Of a stretch of 64,000 nt of DNA, positions 32,869 to 44,600 are shown in pieces (position 1 is the stretch's first letter; each line of letters opens with the position of its first letter). A program made the position numbers and the translations under genes. Source of the DNA: Pratylenchus scribneri (taxonomy: Eukaryota; Nematoda; Chromadorea; Rhabditida; Pratylenchidae); assembly GCA_030063045.1 (NCBI GenBank), contig JAQSEB010000145.1, positions 124,001 through 188,000 of the forward strand, read 5' to 3'. The notes beneath the pieces were generated by a model, which was given only the letters and a program-made list of their open reading frames with translations, made no database searches and had not been told where the DNA came from.

Positions 32869-35800
32869 ATGGTTTTTAACGATCGGTTCAGAGGAGAAAT
32901 CACCGAAGGTGATGAGCGAAACACCAAATGGGGTAACCCGGGAAATATTGTTCCTGGTGTCCCAACAAGGGCACTAGAACACCCTTTTCTTACTCTTCTT
33001 TGCAAAGTAGGCGATCAATTGGTGTAAATTTATCATTAAAAATTGAAAAAAAACATTACATTCAAATTTTTTTAATATTTCAATTTTTTTTTTATTTTTT
33101 TTCAAATTGTATTTCACAAATATTTTGTGTTTTTGTTCATCCAAACATTTGTGTTTTTGTTCATCCAAGCATTTGTGTTTTTTCATCCAAACATTTGTGT
33201 TTTGTTCATCCAAACATTTGTGTTTTGTTCATCCAAACATTTGTGTTTGTACATCCAAACATTTGTGTTTTTGTTCATCCAAACATTTGTGTTTTTGTTC
33301 ATCCAAACATTTGTGTTTGTTCATCCAAACATTTGTGTTTTGTTCATCCAAACATTTGTGTTTTTGTTCAGCCAAACATTTGTGTTTTTGTTCATCCAAA
33401 CATTTGTGTTTTTTGTTCATCCAAACATTTTGTGTTTTTTGTTCATCCAAACATTTGTGTTTTTGTTCATCCAAACATTTGTGTTTTTTGTTCATCCAAA
33501 CATTTTGTGTTTTTTGTTCATCCAAACATTTGTGTTTTGTTCATCCAAACATTTGTGTTTTTGTTCATCCAAACATTTGTGTTTTTGTTCATCCAAACAT
33601 TTGTGTTTGTTCATCCAAACATTTGTGTTTTTGTTTATCCAAACATTTGTGTTTTTGTTCATTCAAACATTTTCTATCATTTAAAATTCTCTTTTCTATC
33701 TATTAACTCTATTTTCTTTTTCTATTTCTTTGGTGTACCTTGTACCTTTTAGACAGTACCGAAAAGAAACATATCGAAAAGATGGAAAAATAAAATATTC
33801 ATATTTGTTCATTTTTCAGTTGTTGATCTCTACTTCATCCCATAAATTAGGCCTAACAAATGATGCAGCAGAAAAGCAAGGAACAGTATCAGACTTATTC
33901 GAGTAAAATTTATTTTATTACCAAGACAATTTTCTTATTCTTAATATTCTAACGCTAAGTGGGCCCGGAATGAGTAGGAATATCGGTTCGGGTATTTCCC
34001 TGATATTACCTGAATCCAGGAATTTATACCTTTTACTCCTATTGGCTTGGTATATATGTATTTTCCTGCCTAGTTAATTATTTATAGAATAATATGCATT
34101 TATTCAATCAGAACAATAATCACAATAAATTAAAAATGATTAATTCTCTATTACAGATCTAAAACTGCCAGAATTGAGATATTGCATGAAGAAAAACTGG
34201 AATATTTGGATAGCCAAAATGAAAAAAATTTGCTGATTCAAATGATTCGGTCGAATAATAAGAAGAAATGGATCTTTTTAATCACTGGTATAAAATGCAT
34301 TACATTTTCAAAAACATAATTAAAAATTTAGTTATCCTTCGCCGAGCATAAATTTGCAAAAATTTTCATACCCGATGATGCTTATTCAGTGGTCAAGGCT
34401 ATGGATGAATTGATAAACAAAATTGTTGACCTAGAAAAGGTAAATGAATACTATTTTTGCAATGAAATATTTAATTTCGAACATAATAAAGCAAATAAAA
34501 ATCTCTTATATAGGACAATTAGACATAGATATTCAAATTTGACTTTTTTTCAGCCTCCAGATTCTCCCATATTCGTTAGAGTTGATGGCATTCGTTATGA
34601 CTATTTACTCGGAATTCGTCAAAATCTAAACCATAATGGCAATTTGCAATTTAAAATGGATTCAATCACAACTGCTGCAGATCCATGGCATAAACCAAAA
34701 CAAATGTACATACCAATTCAATTATTTCCTTTATTGCGTGATATAACGGCCAAAATGCTGGCAGAATTTGATGGAACCCAACAAATTGGATTACCACCAT
34801 CACCGCTTCCAAAATGGTTATTGCAATCGGAAGAGGGTACATTTTTTGATAAAATTTTAATAATTTTCACAATTTTTTAGTTTGCAATTAATTAAAAAAT
34901 TGATTTAAAGATCATTTTCTTTATTCAGATTCATACCAACAGAATATTGTGACAAATACTGAAATTAACAATAAAATACAATTAGAAACAATTCGACAAG
35001 AAAAATTAGATTTTATTGTCAATACCTTTGGCGGAAAGTTTGATAGGCAAATCATAATTGAGCTGCAGCGTGACAAACATCAGCAGCAGGGTGAAGAATT
35101 CATTCAAATTATACAGGTATAATATCCCTTTCCTTTACATAAATTGATTTAATCATTAAACAAATAATCAGTAATCACCTATAAAATTCCGAATTCAAAT
35201 TAGGAGATTTGATGGATGCCCATAATTAGAAAAAATCCATAAGATTTATTATATATGTCAAATTTAATTACCAAATAGAAAATTCCACTGTTTCCTATTT
35301 AAAAAACTTTCTTATTGTAAAGAATTAATCTTTAATAAATAATAGGGGTATAGAAATGAATATTTCTGATTTTTTGGTCGTAATTTCTTGATCGAAAATG
35401 TCCGCTTTAAAAATGGGTTGGAAATTTCAATGCATTATAAATTATATTATAATTATTATTTATGAATGTTTTAGAAATTCGGCAAATTGGAATCATCAAA
35501 TGATATTGAAGAAAACAGCAACAAATTTATATGTTTTCCACCAATTCCAATCATTGATGCATATCGACTACCCGCCGCAATGAACCACCTTTCTAATGAT
35601 TTGGAGCAAAAGTACCCTGGTCTTCGAATTCCGGATGATATCCCTCCAAAGGTAATTTTAAAACGTATTTTGATCGTGAAATACATGGTCTATGCTATAA
35701 ATTTTATTGCAATAATCGAATTGTTTTTATGTTGGTTGATAGATCATAATTGATAAAAGCAAAATTAGGAATTGATATATCGATTTATCACCAAATAATT

Positions 35801-37738
35801 TCCAAAAAATATAAAAAATGCGCGATTAAAAAATGGAATTAGTTGGATTTAGCCAGGGATAGCATTTGATTTTCCCTTCTATGTTCAATAAAATAACAAA
35901 TGTTATATAATATGTTCCCTCTCCAAAAATGTTCGCCAACATTTGTTTTTCCATTTCAAAAATGTTCGCCAACATTTGTTTCCCCTTTCCAAAAATGTTC
36001 GCCAACATTTGTTTCCTCTTTCCAAAAATGTTCGCCAACATTTGTTTTTCCCTTTCAAAAATGTTCGCCAACATTTATTTCCCCTTTCCAAAAATGTTCG
36101 CCAACATTTGTTTTTCCATTTCAAAAATGTTCGCCAACATTTGTTTCCTCTTTCCAAAAATGTTCGCCAACATTTATTTCCCCTTTCCAAAAATGTTCGC
36201 CAACATTTGTTTTTCCCTTTCCAAAAATGTTCGCCAACATTTGTTTCCCCTTCCAAAAATGTTCGACAAAATTTGTTTCTCCTTTCCAAAAATGTTCGCC
36301 AACTTTAGTTTTAGAATACCTATAAAATTGAATAAAATATTTGCCCATATTAAAATAAAACATTTTTCAAGGTGCCAATTTGCCGTCAAATAATCAGAGG
36401 CGGCCTTCTCTATGATTACAAATTGGCAATATGCATTTGTCCATTATCCCATCAATTGGATTTTACACTGAAAACAATAATAACAGAGGCTAACAAATTG
36501 CATAAATCTGAAAAATTATATGGCCCAATTCCATTGCATGTATTCAATTGGTTGGAAGAGCAAATGGCCGAACTATTGAAAAGGTATGAATAAAAAATTT
36601 TTTTGAATGTTTTTTAAAAAAATGGGCTAATCGATAATAATATCATAACAACTTTACTTGATGAAAATTTGTTCCAATAAATAACCACATAATTTAAATT
36701 ACCTCATTTAAACTAATCAAATTGTACATTTTTAGTTCTTCAAAGCAACAACAGCAAAAGACTTGTCAAAATGAACCAAAACGAATGGAATTTAAGGAAG
36801 GCAAGGAAGATTGAAATAATCTGAAAAATTTCTTTTAATTCAGTTAATGGAAGAAGACAAAAAACTGAGGGACTTATTCGACGCGAAGTAGAATATTATA
36901 GTGTGGAGAATGAATCGCTTAACAGGAAGATTAGTATTGACTTTAAACAAGGCAAAAGTGGCAGAAAATGGATTACAATTGTACAGGTGTTGTGCCATAA
37001 TATTTATTTCATATTTTTTGAAATCGAAATATGGAAATTTTAACCTAACAACATAGAAAATTCATATAAAATTTCTCAGATTTTTAGAAATATTTCAATG
37101 ACTTAAAGTGTAGAGAAAAACTTAAAAAAAATAAATTGATTTTGAAAAATATTTTTCCAGAGACCTATTGGAGAAGACGGCGTTCTTCATTTCTTCAATT
37201 TTCCAAAAATTCCTGTGCCCAAGGATATATATCCCTTTCTTGATGCAATGCGCGCTATGTCCAATGAGCTGCAGGAAAAACGTGCCACTAACTTAATAGG
37301 AGAGAATAAAAATGTGAAAGCCAATTTTTTTGGGTTAAACTGGAATCTGATTTTTAAATTTTGCCATTTTTATAAGATATTGCAAAATTTTTATGGAAAT
37401 AGGACTAAATGAACACATGACACCGCCTAACAAAGATAAAAACATGAATAAGTGAATGACAAAACAAAATGATTGCAATATTTTAATATAACACATTTTA
37501 ATCAAATCCATTTAAGTCATCGATGATTTGCCAACAATTGGTCAAAGGCGTTAACTACGATTACAAAATGGAATTACATTCACTCCAAAACCAACAATTG
37601 GATTTTCGACTCAAAACATTACTAAACAAGGCTAGCAAAGGGCATAAACCGAAGGAATTGCTTGGGCCAATTCCAATTGACATATTCAACTGGATGATGG
37701 AGCAAATAGCTGAAATATTAGAGGATTATGATAATTGA
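32869..37738 (+). CDS. Protein with six predicted PUR-like repeats, copy 1 (frameshift in exon 3)
   Basis: Twelve exons: 32869-33021, 33820-33902, 34157-34287, 34332-34439, 34554-34836, 34929-35116, 35475-35651, 36372-36583, 36736-36800, 36844-36986, 37161-37313, 37517-37738. Three modules each pair an A repeat (for example NRKISIDFKQGKSGRKWITI then VQ, followed by PKIPVPKDIYPFLDAM) with a B repeat (YDYKMEL, LDFRLKT, GPIPIDIFNWMMEQIAEIL). The A pattern NRK...D.K....GR...I.Q closely resembles PUR repeats of the PURA family, in which two beta-beta-beta-beta-alpha repeats make one nucleic-acid-binding domain. That assignment is my inference from motif shape. Compared with the paralog at 58893-63008, 2 nt are missing at the exon 3 donor (34283-34287), which throws exon 4 into a stop. 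Intron 9 uses a GC donor. Introns 1 and 7 hold minisatellites. Confidence 0.78.
33115..33672. repeat. 24-27-bp minisatellite in intron 1 of PUR-like copy 1
   Basis: About 22 units of ACATTTGTGTTTTTGTTCAT followed by CCAA, with T-run length variants. The paralogous intron 1 at 63305-64000 carries the same repeat in inverse orientation. Long open frames on both strands across the array are repeat artefacts. Confidence 0.95.
35925..36310. repeat. 33-bp minisatellite in intron 7 of PUR-like copy 1
   Basis: About 11 units of CCAAAAATGTTCGCCAACAT followed by TTGTTTCCCCTTT. Each unit contains the hairpin AAATGTTCGCCAACATTT (7-bp arms, 4-nt loop). The paralog's intron 7 (60213-60342) is only about 130 nt and lacks the array. 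Confidence 0.93.
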
Positions 37739-38667
37739 TAAAATTCTGATGGAAATGAAGAAGACAGATAAAAAATAGAATAGATTTTCTTTTGATCGAC
37801 CATTCACTCTTCGATTGTTATTTTTTATTTATTATTTTGCTGAATTTGTAATGGTAATAATGATAAAACATATTTTTTTGATCAATTATTTATGAAAAAT
37901 CGATAGATCAATGATTTAGAAACAAACAAAAATTTTTTAATTTTTTAAACTAACAATTTTTGATTTGGGAAAATTTTTGCATTAATTTTCACTTTTTTTA
38001 ATATGCCGTATTCATTCCCTTGAATTTTTTTCTCTTGCTTACTGTAATTTTTCTTTCCTTTTACTTCAAAAATTGACCAAATTTATATTTTTAATTTGGC
38101 AGAAAATCGACACTAGCATCTACAGGAAGTATTTAACTTTTGGAACATCATGGAGCTATTTTTGGTACCATAAAAATGTGAAAAGGAATAAGAATTAAAA
38201 TAATTTTTAGTGTATATCGGCGTTAAAAATTGAATATCCGCTGAAACTTAATATAGGATACTATTTCCGTAAAAAGAAGGAGAAAATTAAAAAATAAATA
38301 CAGAGACTTAGGGTTAGTTTAGGGTTATGAATTGGTTCAAAGCTAGGGATTAGAATCTGTACTCTGATTCTTCTGTGAGAAGTAATGTGTTAAATTCAGT
38401 TTGAACTGCGAAAATTCATTATTACCGTTAACACAACTATTATATATTGAGGCTGAAAACTTAACTATCTTATACAAGGATGTTTAAAAAACAATTTTAT
38501 TAAGATTAATTAATTAATTAAAATGGCCAAAATAAAACCAAAAATGCTTGGAAAAATTGTGGATAAAGCAAAAAAATTAATTATTAAAAATGGTTGGAAT
38601 TTGTTGAGGAATTGGGAGGCAATGTTTTTAATTTTTGGTAAAATTTGAATTAATTTCCCCTAATCAT
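37739..38667. other. Convergent intergenic DNA, no gene seen
   Basis: 3' flanks of the PUR-like gene and of the srGAP gene. AT-rich, with no motif or exon supported. Confidence 0.4.
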
Positions 38668-41600
38668 TTATTTATTCGATGGCACATTTCCATGTCCATT
38701 TCCATCATTATCATTGTTGGCAGTGGAATTCGTCAATTTCTCCAACAAATCGTCGATGCTTTTCAATGGCCCAGCAATTTTGGTATCGTCTCCTCCTTCA
38801 TTTTTGCCCTTCACATTTTCGCCCTTTTCATTTCTTCCTTCTGATTCCATTCTTGTTGATGGCAATGGTGAGACTTTTGTGCGAGTCAATCCTTGAAATG
38901 TTGCAGTGTTTTTGTCATTGGTGGCTGCAATATTTTTTATTTAAAATTTTTACATTTTTGTCAATATTATGATTATTTTTGAAATGAATTAAAAATAAAT
39001 TTTTTCTAATTAATAATTTATTAAATCTATCAGAATTTTTTGACAATGTTATATTATAATAATTGCCTCTATTTAAAAATTTATTTCATTTTTTCATAAT
39101 TATTTTTTGTTGTTTTTCAGCTTATTCAGTTTTTTTACATTTTTTCTGGTGAATTTTTCTGAAAAAAAATTAATTTAATTAGAAATGGAGTCAAATGGCT
39201 TTTTAAAAATTTTATAAATTTGATTTATTAATTTCCCATCCTCTAATAAATTCCCTACACTTTGGAAGGTTGAAAAATAATTTCCGATGGGATATCAAAG
39301 TTATATGGTTATTATTTTTATCATTTACCTCCTCCTCCTCCTTTTTGCCCTAAATCATTGTTTCGTTCAAATATTGAATGGTAGGAGGGAGGCCGCATTT
39401 TATTTGATGTGCTCAAAATTTGTTGTTGTTGCTGCAGGGCCAACATTTCCCGGGTGCCATCGACTTCGGATTTGTTAATAATGGCCTGCGGCTGTACCGG
39501 AGGCGCCACTGGATTTCGAATCCGCTCATTTCTATGAGGAATTAATTTAAATTATTTTGAAATTCTAATTTTCTTTTAGAGAAAAATTCAATCCCTTTTA
39601 AAAATTAAGAGAGACATTCTATAGTTACGCACGATGGAAATTTCCTAAGGTAAGGATAAAATCTACGAGGAATAAAATACCCCCGGGGATGATTTTCCAA
39701 GGATTAAGTTTTCGCCTAACCTCTAGAGTGCAACTCTAATTAAAAAAAATATCAGTAACATTGATTACAGCAGATTGATTCGGTGCATAAGGGGTTTAGG
39801 CCAATAGCTCATCCAAACAATAGCCACAATTTTAGAAAGCAAAATAATCTATTGGGAAATCCTAAAATGTCCTCTATATAGGTTGTCATTTTTTTAACTT
39901 TTTTTAATAAAATATTAAAAATTGTTACATATATTTGTTGAGTATAATAAAAAAAATTGTTGAAGTTTTATCTGCTTTTTTACAAAGTGTTTTAAAAAAG
40001 TTAGAAAAACATCTTCTTTAGAAAACATTTAGGGCTTTTAAAAATGGCATATTATTTTCTCTAGAGATCGGCAAGGCGCCTCGGTCGGGAACTCGGTTCG
40101 GAATTCCCGAAAAATTCCCGACCCGAATTTTTCCCGAGTCAAAAGTATCGGGATCCCGTACACTTCGTTCATATTAACTAAAATCGTAGTCAGCGGGCGA
40201 TATATCACCTTCTATTTCTAGGGATTCGGGAATTTTTAAAATCCGTTAAAAAAGAGAAAAAAAAATTTTGAAAAAAAAATTGTAAAAAACATTTTAAGCA
40301 AACATTTTTGAACTATAAAAATCAACATTTTAAAATTTTCATTGGAAAAATTTTAACGAAAACTGCCAAAAATCAGTTGGTCGCGAATTCCCACGGGAAA
40401 CGGGAATTCCCGTTCCCGATTTGGTCCCGAAAATTCAAAAAAATTCTTCGGGCGCGATCCCGTTCGGGATTCACGAATAATTCCCGAACGGGATCCCGTC
40501 CCGTCCGATCTCTAATTTTCTCAATTTGATTGCTTCCTTCTTGAGTTAGGTGGTCAAAAGAATAGCTCAGATACTGAACTTTTTATTTTACCAAATTTCT
40601 TTTCCTCCTATTTAGGAAAAGATTAGACAAAGAAAATATGGGAGATTGCCTCAAAGGATAATAATAAGAAAGAAAAAAAACCATAAGGTACAAATTTTTC
40701 ATTTTTTCTTTCTCTAGAAAAGATTATTACAATAAAATTAAGGAGAATGATTGCCCTAAGGTCTAAGGGTTATTAAGAGGGGAAAATCCATTTTATTGGA
40801 GAGGAAGAATTTGGGTAAATATTAAAACCCAAAGGCAAATTGAGACACTAGGTCTATTTGGAATTTTTTATTCTATTTTCTTTCCTATTATTTTTTTTTA
40901 AATTTTTATTGGTTACTATTTTTTGCAGAATAAAATGCTTTTTTTGCATAAAAACAGTTTTTAACTTATAATAAATCAGAAACCGATTTTAGATCCTACA
41001 AACTTTATACCAATTTCTCATCGAGACGTATCGAATTGTATATAAAATGTCAGGTTTGGGCTAAAATTAAAGGGGTATTAAACCGTTTAAACCATTTTCG
41101 AGTTTTTGGTTTTAAATTCTTTAATTTTTGGCTTAAAACTGCCATTTTTATATACCATTCGATGCGTCTCGATGAGATCTACAAATTGGTATAAGGTTTG
41201 TAGGGTCTAAAACCAGTTTTTGATTTATTAGAAGTCAAAAACTGTTTTTCCTGCAAAAAAAGTAATTTTTTCTGCAAAAAATATTTTCCATATTGGTTTC
41301 TCAATTTTTTTCAATATTTAATTTTCACCTTTTAATTGAAGCATACAAATCTTTGTGCGCCATTGGCTCATTTTCGTGCATTCCCCCGCTTCCATCTTTA
41401 TTTTTGTCCACAAATTGATGCATTCCTTCATTGCCTAATAAATTTATTTAATTTTAAATTTTTTTTACTAAAATTTACTTTCAGCCGATCGAATTTGTGG
41501 CGGCGACATCAACCGTAAATTGCCCATTTTCTCCAGTGGGGCACTGATTCCACTTTCGGTTGAGGAATAATTATTAATACTCGAATAATTCGCATTTTGA

Positions 41601-44600
41601 TGGGATTGGGCGGCTGAAATTTCAAAAAAAATTTTAATTTATTAAATTTATTAATAAAATAATGAATTTATTCAAAGTTTTCACATTGAAAAATTTCGAA
41701 TTTTTGGATAAAAGCCAGCTTGGCGCATTTTTAAAATTAGCTCATCATCAACAATGACTGAACGAATTTTAATAATTTTGATATAAATTAAAGAAGACAC
41801 TTTTGGCTATCCAAGAAATTAATATTATTTAAATTGGTTCAGAATTGAGAGGGCTATGCCCAAAAAACCACTTAAAATTTCGCTAATCCATAGAATATAT
41901 TTTTTAATGTTTTTTCGGGCTTAGCTCCATCAATTTTTGAACCAATTTAAATAAAATTAATATCATTTGATAGCCAAGGATCTGCTGCTCTTAAATTTGC
42001 TAACAAATTCATCAAATTTGATTCATGTCCCTGATTAATTATTATTAAATGGCGTTAATTTGGCTTGGGCCCAAACTTGATTGGACAAGAATTTTTTTGA
42101 GACTATAAAACATTGTACATATAATAGGTAAATGCTTAAGTTTATTGGGTTTTATAAGGTTAAACTAAAGCCTAGTGGACATATGGCCTCAAAAATTCCA
42201 CTTTTTTTATAAGAATAAATTTGGATAAATAAAACTAATTTTTTAAGTTAATTAAATCAATAATTCTTAATCTTGAACCATATTATTAAAAATTAATTTT
42301 TTTTATTCCTTTTAACATGTGATTTACTAATTAAAAATTTACCAATTAAATTTGGCCTTGTGCCACCACCGTGTAATGCCATTGTCGCTGGTGAAGTCGA
42401 AAATTGGCCAGAATTTCGACTGGATGTGGAAAATTCCATCAAAGATTGGGAAATGAGTGGAGGGGCATTGTTATCAGTGGATTTGGGCGATGGATAATTG
42501 GCCAAAAAAGGCAGCCGATTATGTGCTGGATTATGGTAATGGCCTCCTCCAATTGGATGATGGCTGCCACCGGGCTCATCATCCATTTCATTGGCGGGGC
42601 CAAAATTGGAGGAGGGCATTGCCGAATTTGTGCTAATCCTTAAAATGATGTTAAATAAATCAAAATAAATTAGGAAAAAAATATTTAAAAAATAAAAAAA
42701 ATGTGAGTACAAAAAATCCGAAAGAAAAATTGGCGAAATTTTAGTATTTTAATAATTTTTGTTAACAAAATTCCAAAAGAATTTTCAATTCTACCAAAAA
42801 TATAATAATGGAAAATATTTTTAGATATCCAAAATATAAAAGAACTTTTTCTGAATTTATATAAAAAATGTTTTAATAATTTTTTTGTTACCCAAAATTC
42901 CAAAATAATTTTGTAGAATTTTAATTACAATATATTTTATATTTTTATTGGCTATTTAATTTTATGAAATGGCCAATTCTCAGCAATCTTTCAAACTATA
43001 AATAAAATTTTTAAATACCATAAAAAGCAATACTCTTTTAATACCCCATGGGGAGGAATTAAATTAATATTTAAGGTAATTTGTATAAAACATTTTGTCA
43101 TTCACAATATTATCAAAAACAAAACGTAAAATGGCCGATCTATTTTGGCACTTTTTGTGTCATAATTTTTGCCAATTTCCAATAAAAATTCACTAAATCT
43201 TTCTTCAATCAATTAATTTCCTTCCAGGCTTTAAAAAGAAAATAAATTTTCTTAAAACTATATTTTTACATAATTTTTAACCCTTCATTTAAATAAAAAT
43301 TCCCTATAATTATCAAAAAACAAATAATTTACCCAATTTCCTGTGAAACTTCATCATCCATGAACAGCTCCATTTCGGGCTCAATTGGTGTTCCCAATGA
43401 GGAAAAATTATATTTCTCATAGCGGGGTCCCGGCATCCGCTGGCTGAACACCGAATGACAATGAACAATCAAATTTTTGACCACTTCATTCACTGAATTT
43501 TGGAAGAAAACCTACAAAAATGTTTTAATTATTTATTTAAACACAATTTTATACTTGGTCTTTTCCTTCCGGAATTGGCAATAATGTTGGCCTTAAAATA
43601 TATTTTAAAATTTTAATTATTATTTTAATTTTATTTTATACCCTAAACAAATTGCCAAATTGTAGGGGTCCATCATGTTCTCATCGCTGAAAAAAAATTA
43701 AAATTATTAGCAGGTAATTTTCGTAAATTTTTCTAATTTTTTAAATTTATTAATTTCAAAAATTTCTTTAATTTTTTTTATTATTTTCGGTATTTTTTAA
43801 TTATGTGTTTTAATTATTATTTTAATTTTTCTAATTTTTAAACAATATTTTCAAAATTCTATTCAAATTTTAGACCATTTTTTAACCCACTTAAATATTT
43901 TTTTAAATTATTATTTTCTCAACGATTAATATATTGGAAATATTCACTACAAAAAAGCATAAAAAACTCTTTAGAATAGGATCTAATTAATTCGGTATGG
44001 TCCCTCAAAATTAAGTCAATTTTAATTCAAAGAATGACTTCAATTTTTTGTCCTCAGATTAATTTAAAAGGCTTATCAAAAATGATATACATTTTTCCTA
44101 TAATTTGCGAGAAAAAAATGAATCAGCAAAGAACAATTTCATTTATTTATAAGGGAACTTCAATACATCCGATGTGGTCTAGTGGTTAGGATCCGTGGTT
44201 TTCACCCACGTGGCCGGGGTTCGATTCCCCGCATCGGAAGTTGCCTTTTTTCCCTTGGAAAATAAATTTTTTACAAAATTAATTTAATTACTGAACCGAA
44301 AAAAATTTTTTAATAAAAAATTAAATAAATTCAGAATAAAATTTAAGAAAAATCAAAAATGATTAAATTTCGACCAAAAATTTAATTAATTTTTAATATT
44401 TTACCCAAAATTCCATTTACCTAAACTCGCTGAGATGATTGAGGAAAGAGAACAAATAACGAAGCAATAAATAGGATGGTTGAGGTAATTTGTTTAGAAG
44501 TGGACCAATTTTGGAGACAAAATCAGCAATTGATGAACATTTTGCACAATCTTTAAAAGATTAAAATAAATTAAATTTAAATATTCAATTTTATTAACAG

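Larger units (their letters stand above)
32869..37950 (+). repeat. Left arm of a 5-kb inverted duplication
   Basis: Exon by exon, and in parts of the flanks, this arm is mirrored by 58660-64000. Similarity continues about 200 bp beyond the stop codon (for example the CGATCATTCACTCTTCGA-like sequence at 37797-37820 against 58818-58838) and into intron 1. The 20.7-kb spacer contains the srGAP gene and the hAT transposon. Confidence 0.85.

Noticed and set aside
33000..33752. Long open frames (up to 250 codons) across the minisatellite, and equivalents at 35900-36393 and 63306-63986
   Set aside because: Open on several frames and both strands at once because the repeat unit lacks stops. They encode only the repeat, with no splice or start context, and lie in introns of the PUR-like genes.
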